Shown: positions 19,690 to 30,302 of the stretch, piece after piece
Position numbering within the stretch: the stretch's first letter is position 1
How the letters are laid out: every line of letters begins with the position of its first letter
Assembly: GCF_010668395.1 (NCBI RefSeq)
Contig: NZ_WUEY01000001.1
Coordinates: 496,001 to 560,000, forward strand
Length of the DNA: 64,000 nucleotides
Direction of reading: 5' to 3'
DNA from: Martinezella lusitana
GTDB taxonomy: Bacteria > Pseudomonadota > Alphaproteobacteria > Rhizobiales > Rhizobiaceae
Position numbers and translations under genes: made by a program
The notes under the pieces: model-generated
The model's input: only the letters and a program-made list of their open reading frames with translations
What the model was told of the DNA's origin: nothing
Database searches by the model: none

Positions 19690-22437
19690 CTATGGTGAGC
19701 CGGTCTTGGTGAGGGTTTTCTTCAGTTCGTAGAGCACGTCAAGAGCGGCTCGCGGCGTCAGGTCGTCGAGATCGAGCGTTTTCAGCCGCTCCTCGACCTT
19801 CGACGGCTCGCGTCGACCGGTCGCCTCCTCCCGGCGGACCGCCACTTGAAAGAGCGGCAGGTCGTCGATGAGCTGGCTGGCTGGATTTTTGCGGTCGGCG
19901 TCTTCAAGCCGCGTCAGAACGTCGCGGGCGCGCGCCACCACCGAGGCCGGCAGGCCGGCAAGACGCGCCACTTGAATGCCATAGGAGCGATCGGCAGCAC
20001 CCGGCCCGACCTCGTGCAGGAAGATGACGTCGCCATCCCACTCCTTGACGCGCATGGTGGCATTCGAAAGCCGGCCGAGCTTTTCCGAAAGCACGGTCAG
20101 TTCATGGAAATGCGTGGCGAAGAGACCGCGGCATCGGTTGGCCTCATGCAGATGCTCGACGGCGGCCCAGGCGATGGAAAGACCGTCGAAGGTCGCGGTG
20201 CCGCGGCCGATCTCGTCGAGAATGACGAGCGAACGTTCGGTCGCCTGGTTCAGGATCGCCGCCGTCTCGACCATCTCGACCATGAACGTCGAACGGCCGC
20301 GCGCCAGATCGTCGGAGGCGCCGACGCGCGAGAACAGCCGGTCGACGATGCCGATATGCGCCGATGCGGCGGGCACGAAGGCACCCATCTGCGCGAGGAT
20401 GGCGATCAATGCGTTCTGGCGCAGAAAGGTCGATTTACCGCCCATGTTCGGGCCGGTCAGAAGCCAGATGGCGCCGTCCTTGCCATCGGCCTTCGGGGAG
20501 AGATCGCAGTTGTTGGCGACGAACGGCCCGCCGGCCTGGCGACGCAACGCCTGCTCGACCACCGGATGGCGGCCGCCTTCGATGGCGAACATGCGGCTCG
20601 CATCGACGACGGGCCGGCAATAGGCCTGCTCTTCGGCCAGCAGCGCAAGCCCTGCCCCGACATCGATGACCGACAGCGCGCGGGCGCCGGCCTTGATCCC
20701 TTCGGCCGCGGCGACAACGGCCGCGACCATACGGTCGAAAGCCTCAAGCTCGATGGCCAGCGCCTTGTCGGCGGCATTGGCGATGCGGCTTTCGAGATCG
20801 GCAAGCTCGGTCGTGGTGAAACGCATGGCATTCGCCATGGTCTGTCGATGGATGAAGCGCGCCTTGGCTTCGCTCGTATCCGTCATCGGGCCGGCATTGC
20901 CGGCGGTGACTTCGATGAAATAGCCGAGCACGTTGTTGTGCTTGATCTTCAGCGACTTGATGCCGGTTTCCTCGGCATATTGCAGCTGCAGGCCGGCGAT
21001 GACGCGGCGTGACTGGTCGCGCAGCGCGCGCACCTCGTCCAGCTCGGCATTCGCCCCCTCCCGCAGGAAGCCGCCGTCCCGCTTCAGCAAGGGCAATTCG
21101 TCGGCAAGCGTCGCGGCGAGCATGGCTTCGAGACCGGCGGGCAGGGCCTGCAGGCCGGCCAGTGCCGCGGCAAGCTCTTCGGGCAGCAAGGCGCTGTCGA
21201 GAAAACGGGCGATATCGCCGGCCGCGGCCAGTCCCTGCCGGATTGCCCAGAGATCGCGCGGACCGCCGCGATCGAGCGCCAGCCGCGACAAGGCGCGCGG
21301 CATATCCGGCACATGCTTCAGTGCCGAGCGCAGATCGCTCGAGAGCGACGGCTCCTCCGTCAGGAAGCCGATCGAATCCAGGCGCTCGTTGACGCGCGCG
21401 GGGTCGGTCAGCGGCGACATCAGCCGTTCGGCCAGAAGACGGGCGCCGCCACCGGTCACGGTCCTGTCGATCGCCTTCAGGAGCGAGCCGTTGCGATCGC
21501 CGGAAAGCGTGCGCACCAGCTCGAGATTGGCGCGCGTGGCGGGATCGATGAACAGCGTGGAGGCACCGCTTTCGCGCTCCGGCAGGCCAAGCGGCGGCCG
21601 CTCGGCGATCTGCGTCTTCTCGACATAGGCAACGGCGGCGGCGGCAGCAGCCAGCTCGGCACGGCTGAACGTGCCGAAACCGTCGAGCGTCGAGACGCCG
21701 AAATAGCGGGTAATCCGCCCCTCGGCGCTGGCGCTGTCGAACAGCACCGCCGGCTGCGGGACAGCCGTGCGGCCGAGCACGTCGAAGACCGGCTTCAGCT
21801 CGGGATCATGGAACATGGTATCCGGCAAAATCAGCTCGCGCGGATCGATGCGCAGGATATCGGCGAGCAGCCGCGAGGCCTCCGTTTCGGCAAGGCGGAA
21901 GACGCCCGTGGAAATATCGATCCAGGCAAGCGCCAGCTGCGGCTCGGCTCCGCCGCGAATGCGGGTGAGCGCCATGAGATAGTTGGATTCCGAAGGCGAA
22001 AGCAGCTTCTCTTCGGTGATCGTGCCGGGCGTGACGAGGCGCACGACATCGCGCCGCACCACCGATTTGCCGCCGCGCTTCTTGGCTTCGGCCGGATCTT
22101 CCACCTGCTCGCAGACGGCAACGCGGAAGCCGAGGCCGATCAGCTTCTGCAGATAGTCGTCGGCGGCGTGAACGGGCACGCCGCACATCGGGATATCCTG
22201 CCCCATGTGCTGGCCGCGCTTCGTCAGCGTGATGCCAAGCGCGCGCGAGGCATCGACAGCGTCTTCGAAGAACAACTCGTAGAAGTCGCCCATGCGATAG
22301 AACAGCAGCGAACCGGGATTGTTCGCCTTGATCTCGATATACTGCTCCATCATCGGGGTCGCCGCAGCGCGGCTTTCCTCCGAAGCAAGCTCGGCGGCCG
22401 AGAAAGCATCGATGCTGGCGGTAATACGTTCGTTCAC
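19690..22437 (-). CDS. mutS: DNA mismatch repair protein MutS
   Basis: MutS recognises mismatches and starts MutL-dependent repair. The 915-residue sequence has the N-terminal mismatch-recognition domain with [14 protein letters not shown] (about residue 45; the Phe-x-Glu of this motif contacts the mismatch). It also has the connector/core domains, the ATPase Walker [16 protein letters not shown] (about residue 655), and the [12 protein letters not shown] signature (about residue 740). A short helix-turn-helix dimer region closes the protein. The start lies 113 bases from the divergent tme start; this mutS/tme head-to-head arrangement matches Sinorhizobium. Confidence 0.97.
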   Translation of the reverse strand: MNERITASIDAFSAAELASEESRAAATPMMEQYIEIKANNPGSLLFYRMGDFYELFFEDAVDASRALGITLTKRGQHMGQDIPMCGVPVHAADDYLQKLIGLGFRVAVCEQVEDPAEAKKRGGKSVVRRDVVRLVTPGTITEEKLLSPSESNYLMALTRIRGGAEPQLALAWIDISTGVFRLAETEASRLLADILRIDPRELILPDTMFHDPELKPVFDVLGRTAVPQPAVLFDSASAEGRITRYFGVSTLDGFGTFSRAELAAAAAAVAYVEKTQIAERPPLGLPERESGASTLFIDPATRANLELVRTLSGDRNGSLLKAIDRTVTGGGARLLAERLMSPLTDPARVNERLDSIGFLTEEPSLSSDLRSALKHVPDMPRALSRLALDRGGPRDLWAIRQGLAAAGDIARFLDSALLPEELAAALAGLQALPAGLEAMLAATLADELPLLKRDGGFLREGANAELDEVRALRDQSRRVIAGLQLQYAEETGIKSLKIKHNNVLGYFIEVTAGNAGPMTDTSEAKARFIHRQTMANAMRFTTTELADLESRIANAADKALAIELEAFDRMVAAVVAAAEGIKAGARALSVIDVGAGLALLAEEQAYCRPVVDASRMFAIEGGRHPVVEQALRRQAGGPFVANNCDLSPKADGKDGAIWLLTGPNMGGKSTFLRQNALIAILAQMGAFVPAASAHIGIVDRLFSRVGASDDLARGRSTFMVEMVETAAILNQATERSLVILDEIGRGTATFDGLSIAWAAVEHLHEANRCRGLFATHFHELTVLSEKLGRLSNATMRVKEWDGDVIFLHEVGPGAADRSYGIQVARLAGLPASVVARARDVLTRLEDADRKNPASQLIDDLPLFQVAVRREEATGRREPSKVEERLKTLDLDDLTPRAALDVLYELKKTLTKTGSP

Positions 22438-22550
22438 GGAGGTGCAGTTTTTCCAAAAAAATGAGGTGCCACCCTATCCGCGCACCGCTATAGAAGACAA
22501 CAGCTATCGGGCAAGAGGGACCGGTCGCCCACAGGAGGTTTGGAGGAACA

Positions 22551-24839
22551 ATGGCAGACAGCAAGAGTAAGTCGCGTCCGGGAACGGGGATTACCGATCA
22601 GGAGGCATTGGACTTCCACAAGCAGGGCCGCCCCGGCAAGCTTGAGATCAATCCAACCAAGCCGATGGCGACGCAACGCGATCTTTCCCTTGCTTATTCT
22701 CCCGGCGTCGCTGTTCCCGTGAAGGCAATCGCAGCCGATCCGGCCACCGCCTACGACTATACCTCGCGCGGCAACATGGTCGCCGTCATCTCCAACGGCA
22801 CGGCCATTCTCGGCCTGGGCAATCTCGGAGCTCTTGCCTCCAAGCCGGTCATGGAAGGCAAGGCGGTTCTCTTCAAGCGTTTCGCGGACGTCGATTCGAT
22901 CGACCTCGAGATCGACACCGAGAACGTCGACGAATTCATCAATTGCGTGCGTTACCTCGGCCCCTCCTTCGGCGGCATCAACCTTGAGGATATCAAGGCT
23001 CCTGATTGTTTCATCATCGAGCAGCGGCTGCGCGAGCTCATGGACATTCCCGTATTCCATGACGACCAGCACGGCACCGCCATCATCGCCGCCGCAGGCC
23101 TCATCAACGCCCTCGAGCTGACGGGCCGGGACCTCAAGACCGCCAAGCTCGTCTGCAACGGCGCGGGTGCGGCAGCGATCGCCTGCGTGGAGCTGATCAA
23201 GTCGATGGGCTTCAACCCGGAGAACATCATCCTTTGCGACACGAAGGGCGTGATCTACCAGGGCCGCAGCGAAGGCATGAACCAGTGGAAGTCGGCTCAT
23301 GCCGTCAAGACCGACAAGCGCACGCTGGCCGAAGCGATGCAGGGCGCCGACGTGGTTCTCGGCCTGTCGCAGAAGGGCGCCTTCTCCGAAGACATGATCC
23401 GCTCCATGGCGGACAAGCCGATCATCTTCGCCATGGCCAATCCCGACCCTGAAATCACGCCGGAGGAAGTCGCGCGCATCCGCGACGACGCCATCATGGC
23501 GACCGGGCGCTCGGACTATCCGAACCAGGTCAACAATGTCCTTGGCTTCCCCTACATCTTCCGCGGCGCGCTCGACGTGCGCGCCACCACCATCAACGAC
23601 GAGATGAAGATCGCCGCCGTCAACGCGCTGGCAAGCCTTGCACGCGAAGACGTGCCGGATGACGTCGTGGCCGCCTACCAGGGCGCAAGGCCGCGCTTCG
23701 GCGCGCAATACATCATCCCCGTGCCCTTCGACCCACGCCTGATTTCGGCCATTCCGGTGGCCGTCGCCAAGGCGGCGATCGAAAGCGGTGTCGCTCGCCG
23801 CGACATGCCCGACATGGAAGCCTATGCCCGCGAGCTTTCCGCCCGGCGCGATCCGATCGCCTCGACGCTGTCGCAGCTCTATGAGCGCGTGCGCCGCCAC
23901 CAGAAGCGCATCGTCTTTGCCGAGGCGGAAGAAGAGCAGGTCATGCGCGCCGCCCTCTCCTATGCCAACCAGGGGCTCGGCACCGCCATCCTCCTCGGCC
24001 GCGAAGACCTGATCGAGGCCACCGCCGAGCGCGCCGGCATCGATCTCAACCGCCCCGGCCTCGAAATCGTCAACGCCCGCATCTCCAAGCGGGGCGACAC
24101 CTATATCGATTATCTCTACGCCCGGCTGCAGCGCCAGGGCTACCTGCACCGCGACGTGACGCGCCTGATCCACAACGACCGCAATCACTTCGCCGCCTGC
24201 ATGGTGGCGCTGGGCGACGCCGACGGCATGGTGACGGGCGTCACGCGCAACTATTCGACGGCGCTCGGGGACGTGCGCCGTTGTCTCGACGACAAGCCGG
24301 GGCACCGCGTCATCGGCATATCGATCGTGCTGGCCCGCGGCCGCACCGTCTTCGTTGCCGATACCGCGGTGCATGACATGCCGACCGCCGTCGAGCTGGC
24401 CGATATCGCCGAGGAAGCAGCCGGTTTTGCCCGCCGCATGGGCTATGAGCCGCGCGTCGCCATGCTTGCCTATTCCACCTTCGGCCACCCCTCGGGCGAG
24501 CGCTCGGAGCGGGTGCGCGAGGCCGTCGGCATTCTCGACAAGCGCCATGTGAACTTCGAATTCGACGGCGAAATGTCGGCCGACGTCGCGCTGAACCGCA
24601 AGACCATGGAAAGTCTCTATCCCTTCTCGCGGCTTTCCGGACCGGCGAATGTGCTCGTCATGCCGGCATTCCACTCGGCGGCGATCTCCACCAAGATGCT
24701 GCAGGAACTCGGCGGCTCCACCGTGATCGGGCCGTTGCTCGTCGGGCTCGACAAGCCGGTGCAGATCACCTCGATGGGCGCCAAGGATTCCGACATCGTC
24801 AACATGGCCGCCATCGCAGCCTACGGAGCCGGCGCCTAG
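22551..24839 (+). CDS. tme: NADP-dependent malic enzyme (TME type, with PTA-like C-domain)
   Basis: This enzyme oxidatively decarboxylates malate to pyruvate, using NADP in rhizobial TME. Residues about 20-430 form the malic enzyme ([45 protein letters not shown] for the dinucleotide site). Residues about 440-762 form a phosphotransacetylase-like domain that is regulatory in this family. GGAGGAACA lies just upstream of the ATG. Its location opposite mutS and before olsB matches tme in Sinorhizobium meliloti. The paralogous NAD enzyme DME, needed for symbiotic nitrogen fixation, is a different gene, so the cofactor assignment rests on synteny. Confidence 0.92.
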   Translation: MADSKSKSRPGTGITDQEALDFHKQGRPGKLEINPTKPMATQRDLSLAYSPGVAVPVKAIAADPATAYDYTSRGNMVAVISNGTAILGLGNLGALASKPVMEGKAVLFKRFADVDSIDLEIDTENVDEFINCVRYLGPSFGGINLEDIKAPDCFIIEQRLRELMDIPVFHDDQHGTAIIAAAGLINALELTGRDLKTAKLVCNGAGAAAIACVELIKSMGFNPENIILCDTKGVIYQGRSEGMNQWKSAHAVKTDKRTLAEAMQGADVVLGLSQKGAFSEDMIRSMADKPIIFAMANPDPEITPEEVARIRDDAIMATGRSDYPNQVNNVLGFPYIFRGALDVRATTINDEMKIAAVNALASLAREDVPDDVVAAYQGARPRFGAQYIIPVPFDPRLISAIPVAVAKAAIESGVARRDMPDMEAYARELSARRDPIASTLSQLYERVRRHQKRIVFAEAEEEQVMRAALSYANQGLGTAILLGREDLIEATAERAGIDLNRPGLEIVNARISKRGDTYIDYLYARLQRQGYLHRDVTRLIHNDRNHFAACMVALGDADGMVTGVTRNYSTALGDVRRCLDDKPGHRVIGISIVLARGRTVFVADTAVHDMPTAVELADIAEEAAGFARRMGYEPRVAMLAYSTFGHPSGERSERVREAVGILDKRHVNFEFDGEMSADVALNRKTMESLYPFSRLSGPANVLVMPAFHSAAISTKMLQELGGSTVIGPLLVGLDKPVQITSMGAKDSDIVNMAAIAAYGAGA

Positions 24840-24909
24840 TTTTTGTCAGCCATGCCGTTGGCCGAACAAAGATGATAGCTGCCCTATGAAATGGGTGTAG
24901 AATAGGGAC

Positions 24910-26319
24910 ATGAGTGAAGCTCAGTCCCTATTCGGAGTGCTGCGCCATTCAGCGCGGCAGGAAATCGTCGATGCGATCGAGCGGCTGGTCCTTGAGGCAC
25001 CCGACCGCGCGCTTAACCGCATCAATGTGCTCGCCTTCGCTGCGAAGCACGGCTTCGATGAGGAGCAAGCCATCAATGCTTTCCTGCACGCCTCGCGCCT
25101 CGGCCTGTTTGAAATGTCATGGAATGTCCTTTGCCCCGGCTGCGGCGGGGTGCTGGATGCCAATACCTCACTGAAAACAGTCCAGAGTGAAACCTATAAC
25201 TGCACGCTTTGCGCAGCCGGCTACGAGCCGACGCTCGACGAGATGGTCGAAGTCACCTTTACCGTCAGTCCCCGTGTGCGCCACATCGAAGCGCATAATC
25301 CGCATGAGCTGCCGCCGCTCGAATATTTCCGGCAGATCTATTGGGGCTCGGGAATCGACCTTCCGGAGGAAGGCTACGAGGAAAAAGTCGATCAATTCGT
25401 GCTGGAATCCCTGGAGCTGCCGCCCGGCGAGAAGGCTGTCATATCGCTTCAGTTGCCGGCGGAGTTTACCATCATCTTCGAGCCCGTGACCCATGCCGCG
25501 CAGTTCCTCGATATCAAGGGAGAGCCATCGAAAGAGCGGCAAACTCTGTCGCTCGTTTTCGACCGCATGCACCGGCACAGCGAGGCCATCGAACTGCGAC
25601 CCGGCCCCCTGCGCGTCATGATGGAGAACCACACGGACCTTCGCGTGCTGCCTTCGATCTGCGTCGCCAACGACGCTCTTCACAGCCTGCTCGGTCAACG
25701 CCGGCCGTTCCTGACCGCCAAGCGCCTGCTCTCCAACCAGACATTCCGGGACATCCATCGCACGGACACCATCGACGTCGACCAGCGGCTCAAGATCACC
25801 AGCCTCACCTTTCTCTTCACCGATCTGCGCGGTTCGACGGAGCTCTATGAAAGGGTCGGCGATCTCGCGGCCTTCGATCTGGTCAAGACCCATTTCGGTA
25901 TCCTGCACGAGATCGTGGCGGCAGAAGCAGGTGCGGTCATCAAGACCATCGGCGATGCCGTCATGGCCACCTTTCCGACACCGGACCGGGCGCTCATCGC
26001 GGCGATGAGGATGCGCGAGGCCATGCTCAGCCTCAACAAGGAGCGCGGCAGCGACGATCTTCTGCTGAAAATCGGCATTCACGAAGGGCCATGCATCGCC
26101 GTGAGCCTGAATGAAAGGCAGGACTATTTCGGGCAAACGGTCAACATCGCGTCCCGCGTCCAGCATCTCGCCATCTCACGCGAAATATTCGCGACCAGCT
26201 CGGTGCTCGACAACCCTCGCGCGGTCGAATTGATGACAAGGCGCGGCCTCACGCCGCAATCCCATCACGTCGCGCTTCGAGGCATCACCGATGCGATCGA
26301 TATTTTTGCGATCCCCTGA
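24910..26319 (+). CDS. Class III adenylate/guanylate cyclase with N-terminal zinc-ribbon region
   Basis: The 469-residue protein has an N-terminal DUF5939-type region that includes two CxxC pairs (CPGCGG and CTLCAAG), resembling a zinc ribbon (about residues 78-103). A catalytic class III cyclase domain covers about residues 290-465. Metal-binding Asp in FLFTDLRGST and in TIGDAVMATF are present, as are VNIASR transition-state residues. The Lys in AVIKTIGD and Asp in RQDYFGQ fit adenine selectivity, so cAMP is the likely product. No membrane segments are seen. It lies between tme and the convergent olsB with only a 6-base gap. Its input signal is unknown. Confidence 0.88.
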   Translation: MSEAQSLFGVLRHSARQEIVDAIERLVLEAPDRALNRINVLAFAAKHGFDEEQAINAFLHASRLGLFEMSWNVLCPGCGGVLDANTSLKTVQSETYNCTLCAAGYEPTLDEMVEVTFTVSPRVRHIEAHNPHELPPLEYFRQIYWGSGIDLPEEGYEEKVDQFVLESLELPPGEKAVISLQLPAEFTIIFEPVTHAAQFLDIKGEPSKERQTLSLVFDRMHRHSEAIELRPGPLRVMMENHTDLRVLPSICVANDALHSLLGQRRPFLTAKRLLSNQTFRDIHRTDTIDVDQRLKITSLTFLFTDLRGSTELYERVGDLAAFDLVKTHFGILHEIVAAEAGAVIKTIGDAVMATFPTPDRALIAAMRMREAMLSLNKERGSDDLLLKIGIHEGPCIAVSLNERQDYFGQTVNIASRVQHLAISREIFATSSVLDNPRAVELMTRRGLTPQSHHVALRGITDAIDIFAIP

Positions 26320-26325
26320 TACCCG

Positions 26326-27204
26326 TCAGCTGGCGAAACGACCGGCATCCGCGCCGTAATAGTTCACATAACGGTTGGAGATGCTGGCGATCGGCAAAAC
26401 GATCAGCACATCGGTCGTGTTGAAGGCATGATCGACGACCGCGGTCGAGCCGACCATGGCACCGAGGCGCAGATAGCCCTTGATCAGCGGCGGCAGCGCC
26501 ATCAGCGCTTTCTTCGGATTGACGGCCTCGACCGGCATCAGGTCCATGTTGCGGGCAAGCGACGGCAACGCGCTCACGGCCCATTCGTCCTTGGCAACGA
26601 CATTGTGGTAGAGGAAGGACAGGGCCAACGCGTGCTGCTCCGGCAAGATGCCAGGGAAGGATGCGCAACCGAACATTGCGCCCATGCCATGCTTCAGTGC
26701 ATAGGCCCAATTGCCTTGCCACAGCAGTTCCACGGTGCGCTTGTTGCGGTAGTCGGGCAGGACGCAGGAACGCCCAAGCTCCATGAAACGCTTGTCGGGA
26801 TGGCGGGCGAGCAGAGCGTCGACGTCGAACTCCGACGAGGAGTAGAAGCCGCCATTGGCCATCGCGACTTCCTGGCGCAGCAGACGGTAGGTGCCGACGA
26901 TCTGATCTTCCGGATCACCCTCGAGCGAACGGTCCAGCACCAGAAGGTGGTCGCAAATAGCGTCCCAGCTGTCGACATCGCGCTGGCGGCGCATGGCGTC
27001 AGCCGGCAATTGCGCGTTCATCTCCTCGACGAAAACACGGTAGCGTACGGCCTGAGCCGCATCGATCTCGCGCGCTGTGCGGGCAAGGCGCGTTTCTAGA
27101 TTTCCGATGCGTCCAAGCACATCGCTGGCAACCGGCTCAACCGTTGCCTTTGAAGACTGAACCATTTCGCCCTGAGCTTCGCGATTCAAGATTTCGATGG
27201 ACAT
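26326..27204 (-). CDS. olsB: Ornithine lipid synthesis N-acyltransferase OlsB
   Basis: OlsB transfers a 3-hydroxy fatty acyl group from acyl carrier protein to the alpha-amino group of ornithine, making lyso-ornithine lipid in the membrane. The 292-residue GNAT-like sequence has the hemolysin/OlsB features: RYRVFVEEMNAQ near residue 65, DSWDAICDHLLVLD, VGTYRLLR, and FMELGRSCVLPDYRNKRTVELLWQG (shown here as the segments FMELGRSCVLP and VELLWQG). I start at ATG 27204, with a strong GGGGGAGAA site. The position beside tme matches S. meliloti olsB. A PHO-box-like repeat upstream fits phosphate control of ornithine lipids. Confidence 0.9.
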   Translation of the reverse strand: MSIEILNREAQGEMVQSSKATVEPVASDVLGRIGNLETRLARTAREIDAAQAVRYRVFVEEMNAQLPADAMRRQRDVDSWDAICDHLLVLDRSLEGDPEDQIVGTYRLLRQEVAMANGGFYSSSEFDVDALLARHPDKRFMELGRSCVLPDYRNKRTVELLWQGNWAYALKHGMGAMFGCASFPGILPEQHALALSFLYHNVVAKDEWAVSALPSLARNMDLMPVEAVNPKKALMALPPLIKGYLRLGAMVGSTAVVDHAFNTTDVLIVLPIASISNRYVNYYGADAGRFAS

Positions 27205-27252
27205 GGCGATTCTCCCCCTGCGGGCCGATATAGCGCCATAAACCAAATTCAT

Positions 27253-27270
27253 GCGACAGGAAAGTGACAC
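27253..27270 (-). promoter_or_regulatory. Candidate Pho box upstream of olsB
   Basis: Read on the minus strand, GTGTCAC-TTTC-CTGTCGC is two 7-base units separated by 4, an 11-base period, close to the PhoB consensus CTGTCAT-N4-CTGTCAT. It ends 48 bases before the olsB start. Ornithine lipids rise on phosphate starvation in rhizobia under PhoB control, so the location makes sense. Confidence 0.6.
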
Positions 27271-27296
27271 GCAGCCTGGCTAAAAGCAAGAAGCGT

Positions 27297-27321
27297 GCCC
27301 ATTGCAAAATTTGCAATGGGC
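27297..27321. repeat. Perfect 25-base palindrome between olsB and the hybrid kinase gene
   Basis: GCCCATTGCAAA and TTTGCAATGGGC flank a single central A, giving 12 perfect pairs. It lies 93-117 bases upstream of the olsB start and downstream of the kinase gene. On the minus strand it is followed by a moderately T-rich stretch (CTTCTTGCTTTTAG), so it may act as the kinase gene's terminator or as an operator. Confidence 0.6.
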
Positions 27322-27433
27322 GCACCGTCCCCAATTTAGCGACGGCAATTGCCGCAGGTTGAATTCGAACGCCGGCCGCCATCGGGCATTGATGAGCCGG
27401 CTTCCGTTAACTTCGCCGGAAGATGGAAAAGCC

Positions 27434-29719
27434 CTAGGCGCGTTCGAAAACCGATCTGGACAGGCTCTGCAGCGTCGCCGCCAGTCTTTCAGGGTCGACC
27501 GGCTTGACGATGACGGCATCGGCGCCGGCCAGCAGCGCCTGACGGCGGATCGCGTCGCGGCTATCCGCCGTGAGCACGACGATCGGAAGCGTCGGCAAGC
27601 CGTGCCGGCGCTCGTGGGCCCGCAATTCCGCGAGCACGGCCGCACCCGTGCCGCCGGGCATGTTGAAATCGGTCACCAGCACTTCGGGCCGCGCTTCGGC
27701 ATTTTCAGCCCGGGCGCGCAGGGCGTCGAAGTCCTCGACGAGGCGAACACGGTGGCCTGCCTTGGAGAGCATGGCCCGAACCAGCATCGCGTTGACCGGA
27801 TCATCCTCGCCAAGCAGGATGTCCAGCGCGCGGTCTTCGGCCTCCGGCGTCGTTATGCCGATCTCGGAGACCGCCTCGATCAAGGCGTCGCGTTTTTCCA
27901 TGCCGCGCATGCGGCCGCTCAGCACATCGATCAGCGACTGTTCGCGCAGCGGCCGGATGAGCCAGGCGTCGAAGAGATCGAGCGGATGGGTGTTGCGTTC
28001 CTCGGGATTGACCAGGAAGATCTTGCGCAGCATCGGCACGGCAAGCGCGCTCCCCTCGCGGAAGTACCAGGGCGCCATGCGATGATCGACGATGAGATCC
28101 GTCCAGATCCCCTCCTCGCCCATCGGGAAGGACCGCAGCAGGTCGTCCATGTCGCGGGCGCCGATCAGCTTGCAATGACCGCCGAGGGTCTGGATGGTTC
28201 GCATGATGGCGGTGCTCGCCGCGCCTTCGGGAGCCAGCAGCAGGACGCGCGATCCCTTGAGCACGGTATCGCGCCGGTCGTATCCATCCTCGGCGACGAG
28301 GCCGACCGGAAAGGAAATGATGAACTCGCTGCCTCTGCCGCGCTCGCTGGCGACGCTGAGCCTGCCCCCAAATTCGCGCAGGATGCGGGCGGAAATGGCA
28401 AGGCCAAGTCCGGTGCCGGCGCTTCTTTCGACGACGGTGCCAGCCTGTTCGAACTCGCCGAAAACACGAGCCTGTTCTTCTTCCGTCATGCCGGGGCCGC
28501 TATCCTGCACGGATATCGTCAAATCCCGCGCCCGGAGCTCGACGCGGACGAGAACGCCGCCGGTCTGGGTGAATTTCACGGCGTTGCCGATGACATTGAA
28601 CAGGATCTGGCGCAGGCGGGCGGGATCGAACTCCATCGTCTCGGGAACATCGGCCGCAACGCTCGCGGCGATTTCGATGCCCTTTTCATGGGCGCGATGG
28701 GCAAGCATCTCGATGACGCCTTCCAGAAGGGGACGCAAGGCCTCCTTGCGCGGATGCAACTGAAAGCGGCTCACTTCGATCGTGGAGAAATCGAGCAGGT
28801 CTTCGACCAGCTGCACCAGCGCATGACCCGACTGGCGAATGCCGGTCAGGTAATTTGCCTGCTCCAGCGTCAACGGCGTCTGGGCGAGCAGATGGTTCAT
28901 GCCGAGAATGCCCGACAGCGGCGTGCGGATCTCATGGCTGACGGTGGCGAGCAGCCGCGACTTGGCGGCGCTGTTGTATTCGGCCTTCAGCCGCGCATCT
29001 TCGCGCTGGCGGGCAGCTTGCCGCTCCTCCGTCACGTCGCGCGCGACGCTCTGTATGCACAATTGCCCGGTCGCCGGATCGCGGAACATGACATCATGCC
29101 AGGCAAAGATGTGTCGCCCCTCGGGCGTGGCGATTTCGGCATCCTGATGCTTGGCATCGGTCACGGTGCGAAACACGAGGCCGGCCTCTTCCAGCGTCAG
29201 GCCTTCCGGATGCGCCTTGCCGGTCAACTTGCGAAACGTGGCATTGGCGTGCAGAATCCGGCGGTCGATGCTGCGCGTGACGGCAATGTCGCCCAGCGCA
29301 TCATGGACGGTGGCAAACAGGCCGGCGCTTTCCCTGTGCTCCCAAAGACGATCGTGCTCGCTCTCGCTGAAATCCGTGACGGCGATGGAGGGCTCGCGTG
29401 TCGCTCTCCGGAACCTGAAGATGGCGGTAGCGGCGAATGCGACAGCCAGGAAGCCCAGTGCGGCCGCCAGCGTCAGCGCCCCCCCGGCATAGCCGAGCGC
29501 AAGAAGGACAGCACCCGCCACCAGGCCGCCGCCAGCCAGCCAGTAGTTCTGCAACCACCGTGACGGACCCGATGAAATCTCCTGTCCGGCTGCATCGTGA
29601 GAAGGCTCGATCGGCTTTGCGAGCGCCGACTCGTTTTCGGCCGGTGCCTCGATCGGTTCCGTTTGGCTGCGAGCCGCCGCCGCGGCAAGCTTTTCCTGCA
29701 GGTCTGCCAGAGTGCTCAT
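27434..29719 (-). CDS. Hybrid sensor histidine kinase/response regulator
   Basis: This is a 761-residue inner-membrane signalling protein. It has a polar N-terminus (1-55), two close membrane helices (about 58-100) and a PAS domain (about 125-235). The HisKA domain has the phospho-acceptor in TVSHEIRTPLSG (His 262), and a HATPase_c domain (about 360-480) shows FNVIGNAVKFT and GTGLGLAISARIL. A degenerate receiver-like segment (about 505-615) follows, then a full receiver (about 640-755) with phosphorylatable Asp in VTDFNMPGG. No partner regulator is adjacent. The gene is separated from olsB by 229 bases. Its input and output pathway are unknown. Confidence 0.9.
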   Translation of the reverse strand: MSTLADLQEKLAAAAARSQTEPIEAPAENESALAKPIEPSHDAAGQEISSGPSRWLQNYWLAGGGLVAGAVLLALGYAGGALTLAAALGFLAVAFAATAIFRFRRATREPSIAVTDFSESEHDRLWEHRESAGLFATVHDALGDIAVTRSIDRRILHANATFRKLTGKAHPEGLTLEEAGLVFRTVTDAKHQDAEIATPEGRHIFAWHDVMFRDPATGQLCIQSVARDVTEERQAARQREDARLKAEYNSAAKSRLLATVSHEIRTPLSGILGMNHLLAQTPLTLEQANYLTGIRQSGHALVQLVEDLLDFSTIEVSRFQLHPRKEALRPLLEGVIEMLAHRAHEKGIEIAASVAADVPETMEFDPARLRQILFNVIGNAVKFTQTGGVLVRVELRARDLTISVQDSGPGMTEEEQARVFGEFEQAGTVVERSAGTGLGLAISARILREFGGRLSVASERGRGSEFIISFPVGLVAEDGYDRRDTVLKGSRVLLLAPEGAASTAIMRTIQTLGGHCKLIGARDMDDLLRSFPMGEEGIWTDLIVDHRMAPWYFREGSALAVPMLRKIFLVNPEERNTHPLDLFDAWLIRPLREQSLIDVLSGRMRGMEKRDALIEAVSEIGITTPEAEDRALDILLGEDDPVNAMLVRAMLSKAGHRVRLVEDFDALRARAENAEARPEVLVTDFNMPGGTGAAVLAELRAHERRHGLPTLPIVVLTADSRDAIRRQALLAGADAVIVKPVDPERLAATLQSLSRSVFERA

Positions 29720-29774
29720 GGACTCTGGCTATCATGCACAACCTTCCCGATGCCTTCAGGGATTCGCTAGAATT

Positions 29775-30293
29775 TTAAGCTTTTGCCTTTTTCGGCATCA
29801 GAAGCTCGTCGAGAATGACGCAGCCCGCCCCGATGGTGATAAAGCTGTCGGCAAGGTTGAACACCGCAAACGACCACGTCTGCGTGTGGAAGAGGACATA
29901 GTCGATCACATGCCCATAGAGAAAGCGGTCGAGCAAGTTGCCGAGCGCGCCGGCAATGATCAGGGCAAAGCCCGTATGCGCAAGCCAGCGGTGACCGGGC
30001 GTGCGTCGCCACAGCCACAGCACGAAAGCGACGATGATGAGCCGCATGCCGACGATGAACCAGCCGTCCATTCCGGACAGCATCGAGAACGCCACGCCGA
30101 GATTATAAGTGCGATAGAGCGCCAGCATCGGAACGACCGGCACCATTTCCTGCAGCGGCAGCCAGCGATCCACCATGATCTTGATGGCCTGGTCGAGAAT
30201 GACGGCGACCACGATGAAGATCAGGATCGGCAGGGGCCGTGAAAACAGGGCCGGCTTTGCAGTCGGCTGGCCGTGGGTCTCGCTTTCGGTCAT
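29775..30293 (-). CDS. lspA: Lipoprotein signal peptidase (signal peptidase II)
   Basis: LspA cleaves prolipoprotein signal peptides after diacylglyceryl addition. The 172-residue protein has four membrane helices and the two catalytic aspartates in the family motifs [19 protein letters not shown] and [13 protein letters not shown] (residues about 112 and 143). The polar N-terminal leader of about 20 residues is common in rhizobial versions. It lies nine bases downstream of the TrmH-type methyltransferase gene. lnt, the last enzyme of the same pathway, is at 3388-4989. Confidence 0.95.
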   Translation of the reverse strand: MTESETHGQPTAKPALFSRPLPILIFIVVAVILDQAIKIMVDRWLPLQEMVPVVPMLALYRTYNLGVAFSMLSGMDGWFIVGMRLIIVAFVLWLWRRTPGHRWLAHTGFALIIAGALGNLLDRFLYGHVIDYVLFHTQTWSFAVFNLADSFITIGAGCVILDELLMPKKAKA

Positions 30294-30302
30294 CGGGTCT
30301 CG

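Noticed and set aside
27205..27270. Longer OlsB N-terminus (22 more residues)
   Set aside because: It would overlap the Pho-box-like element and lacks a ribosome-binding site, while ATG 27204 has GGGGGAGAA.
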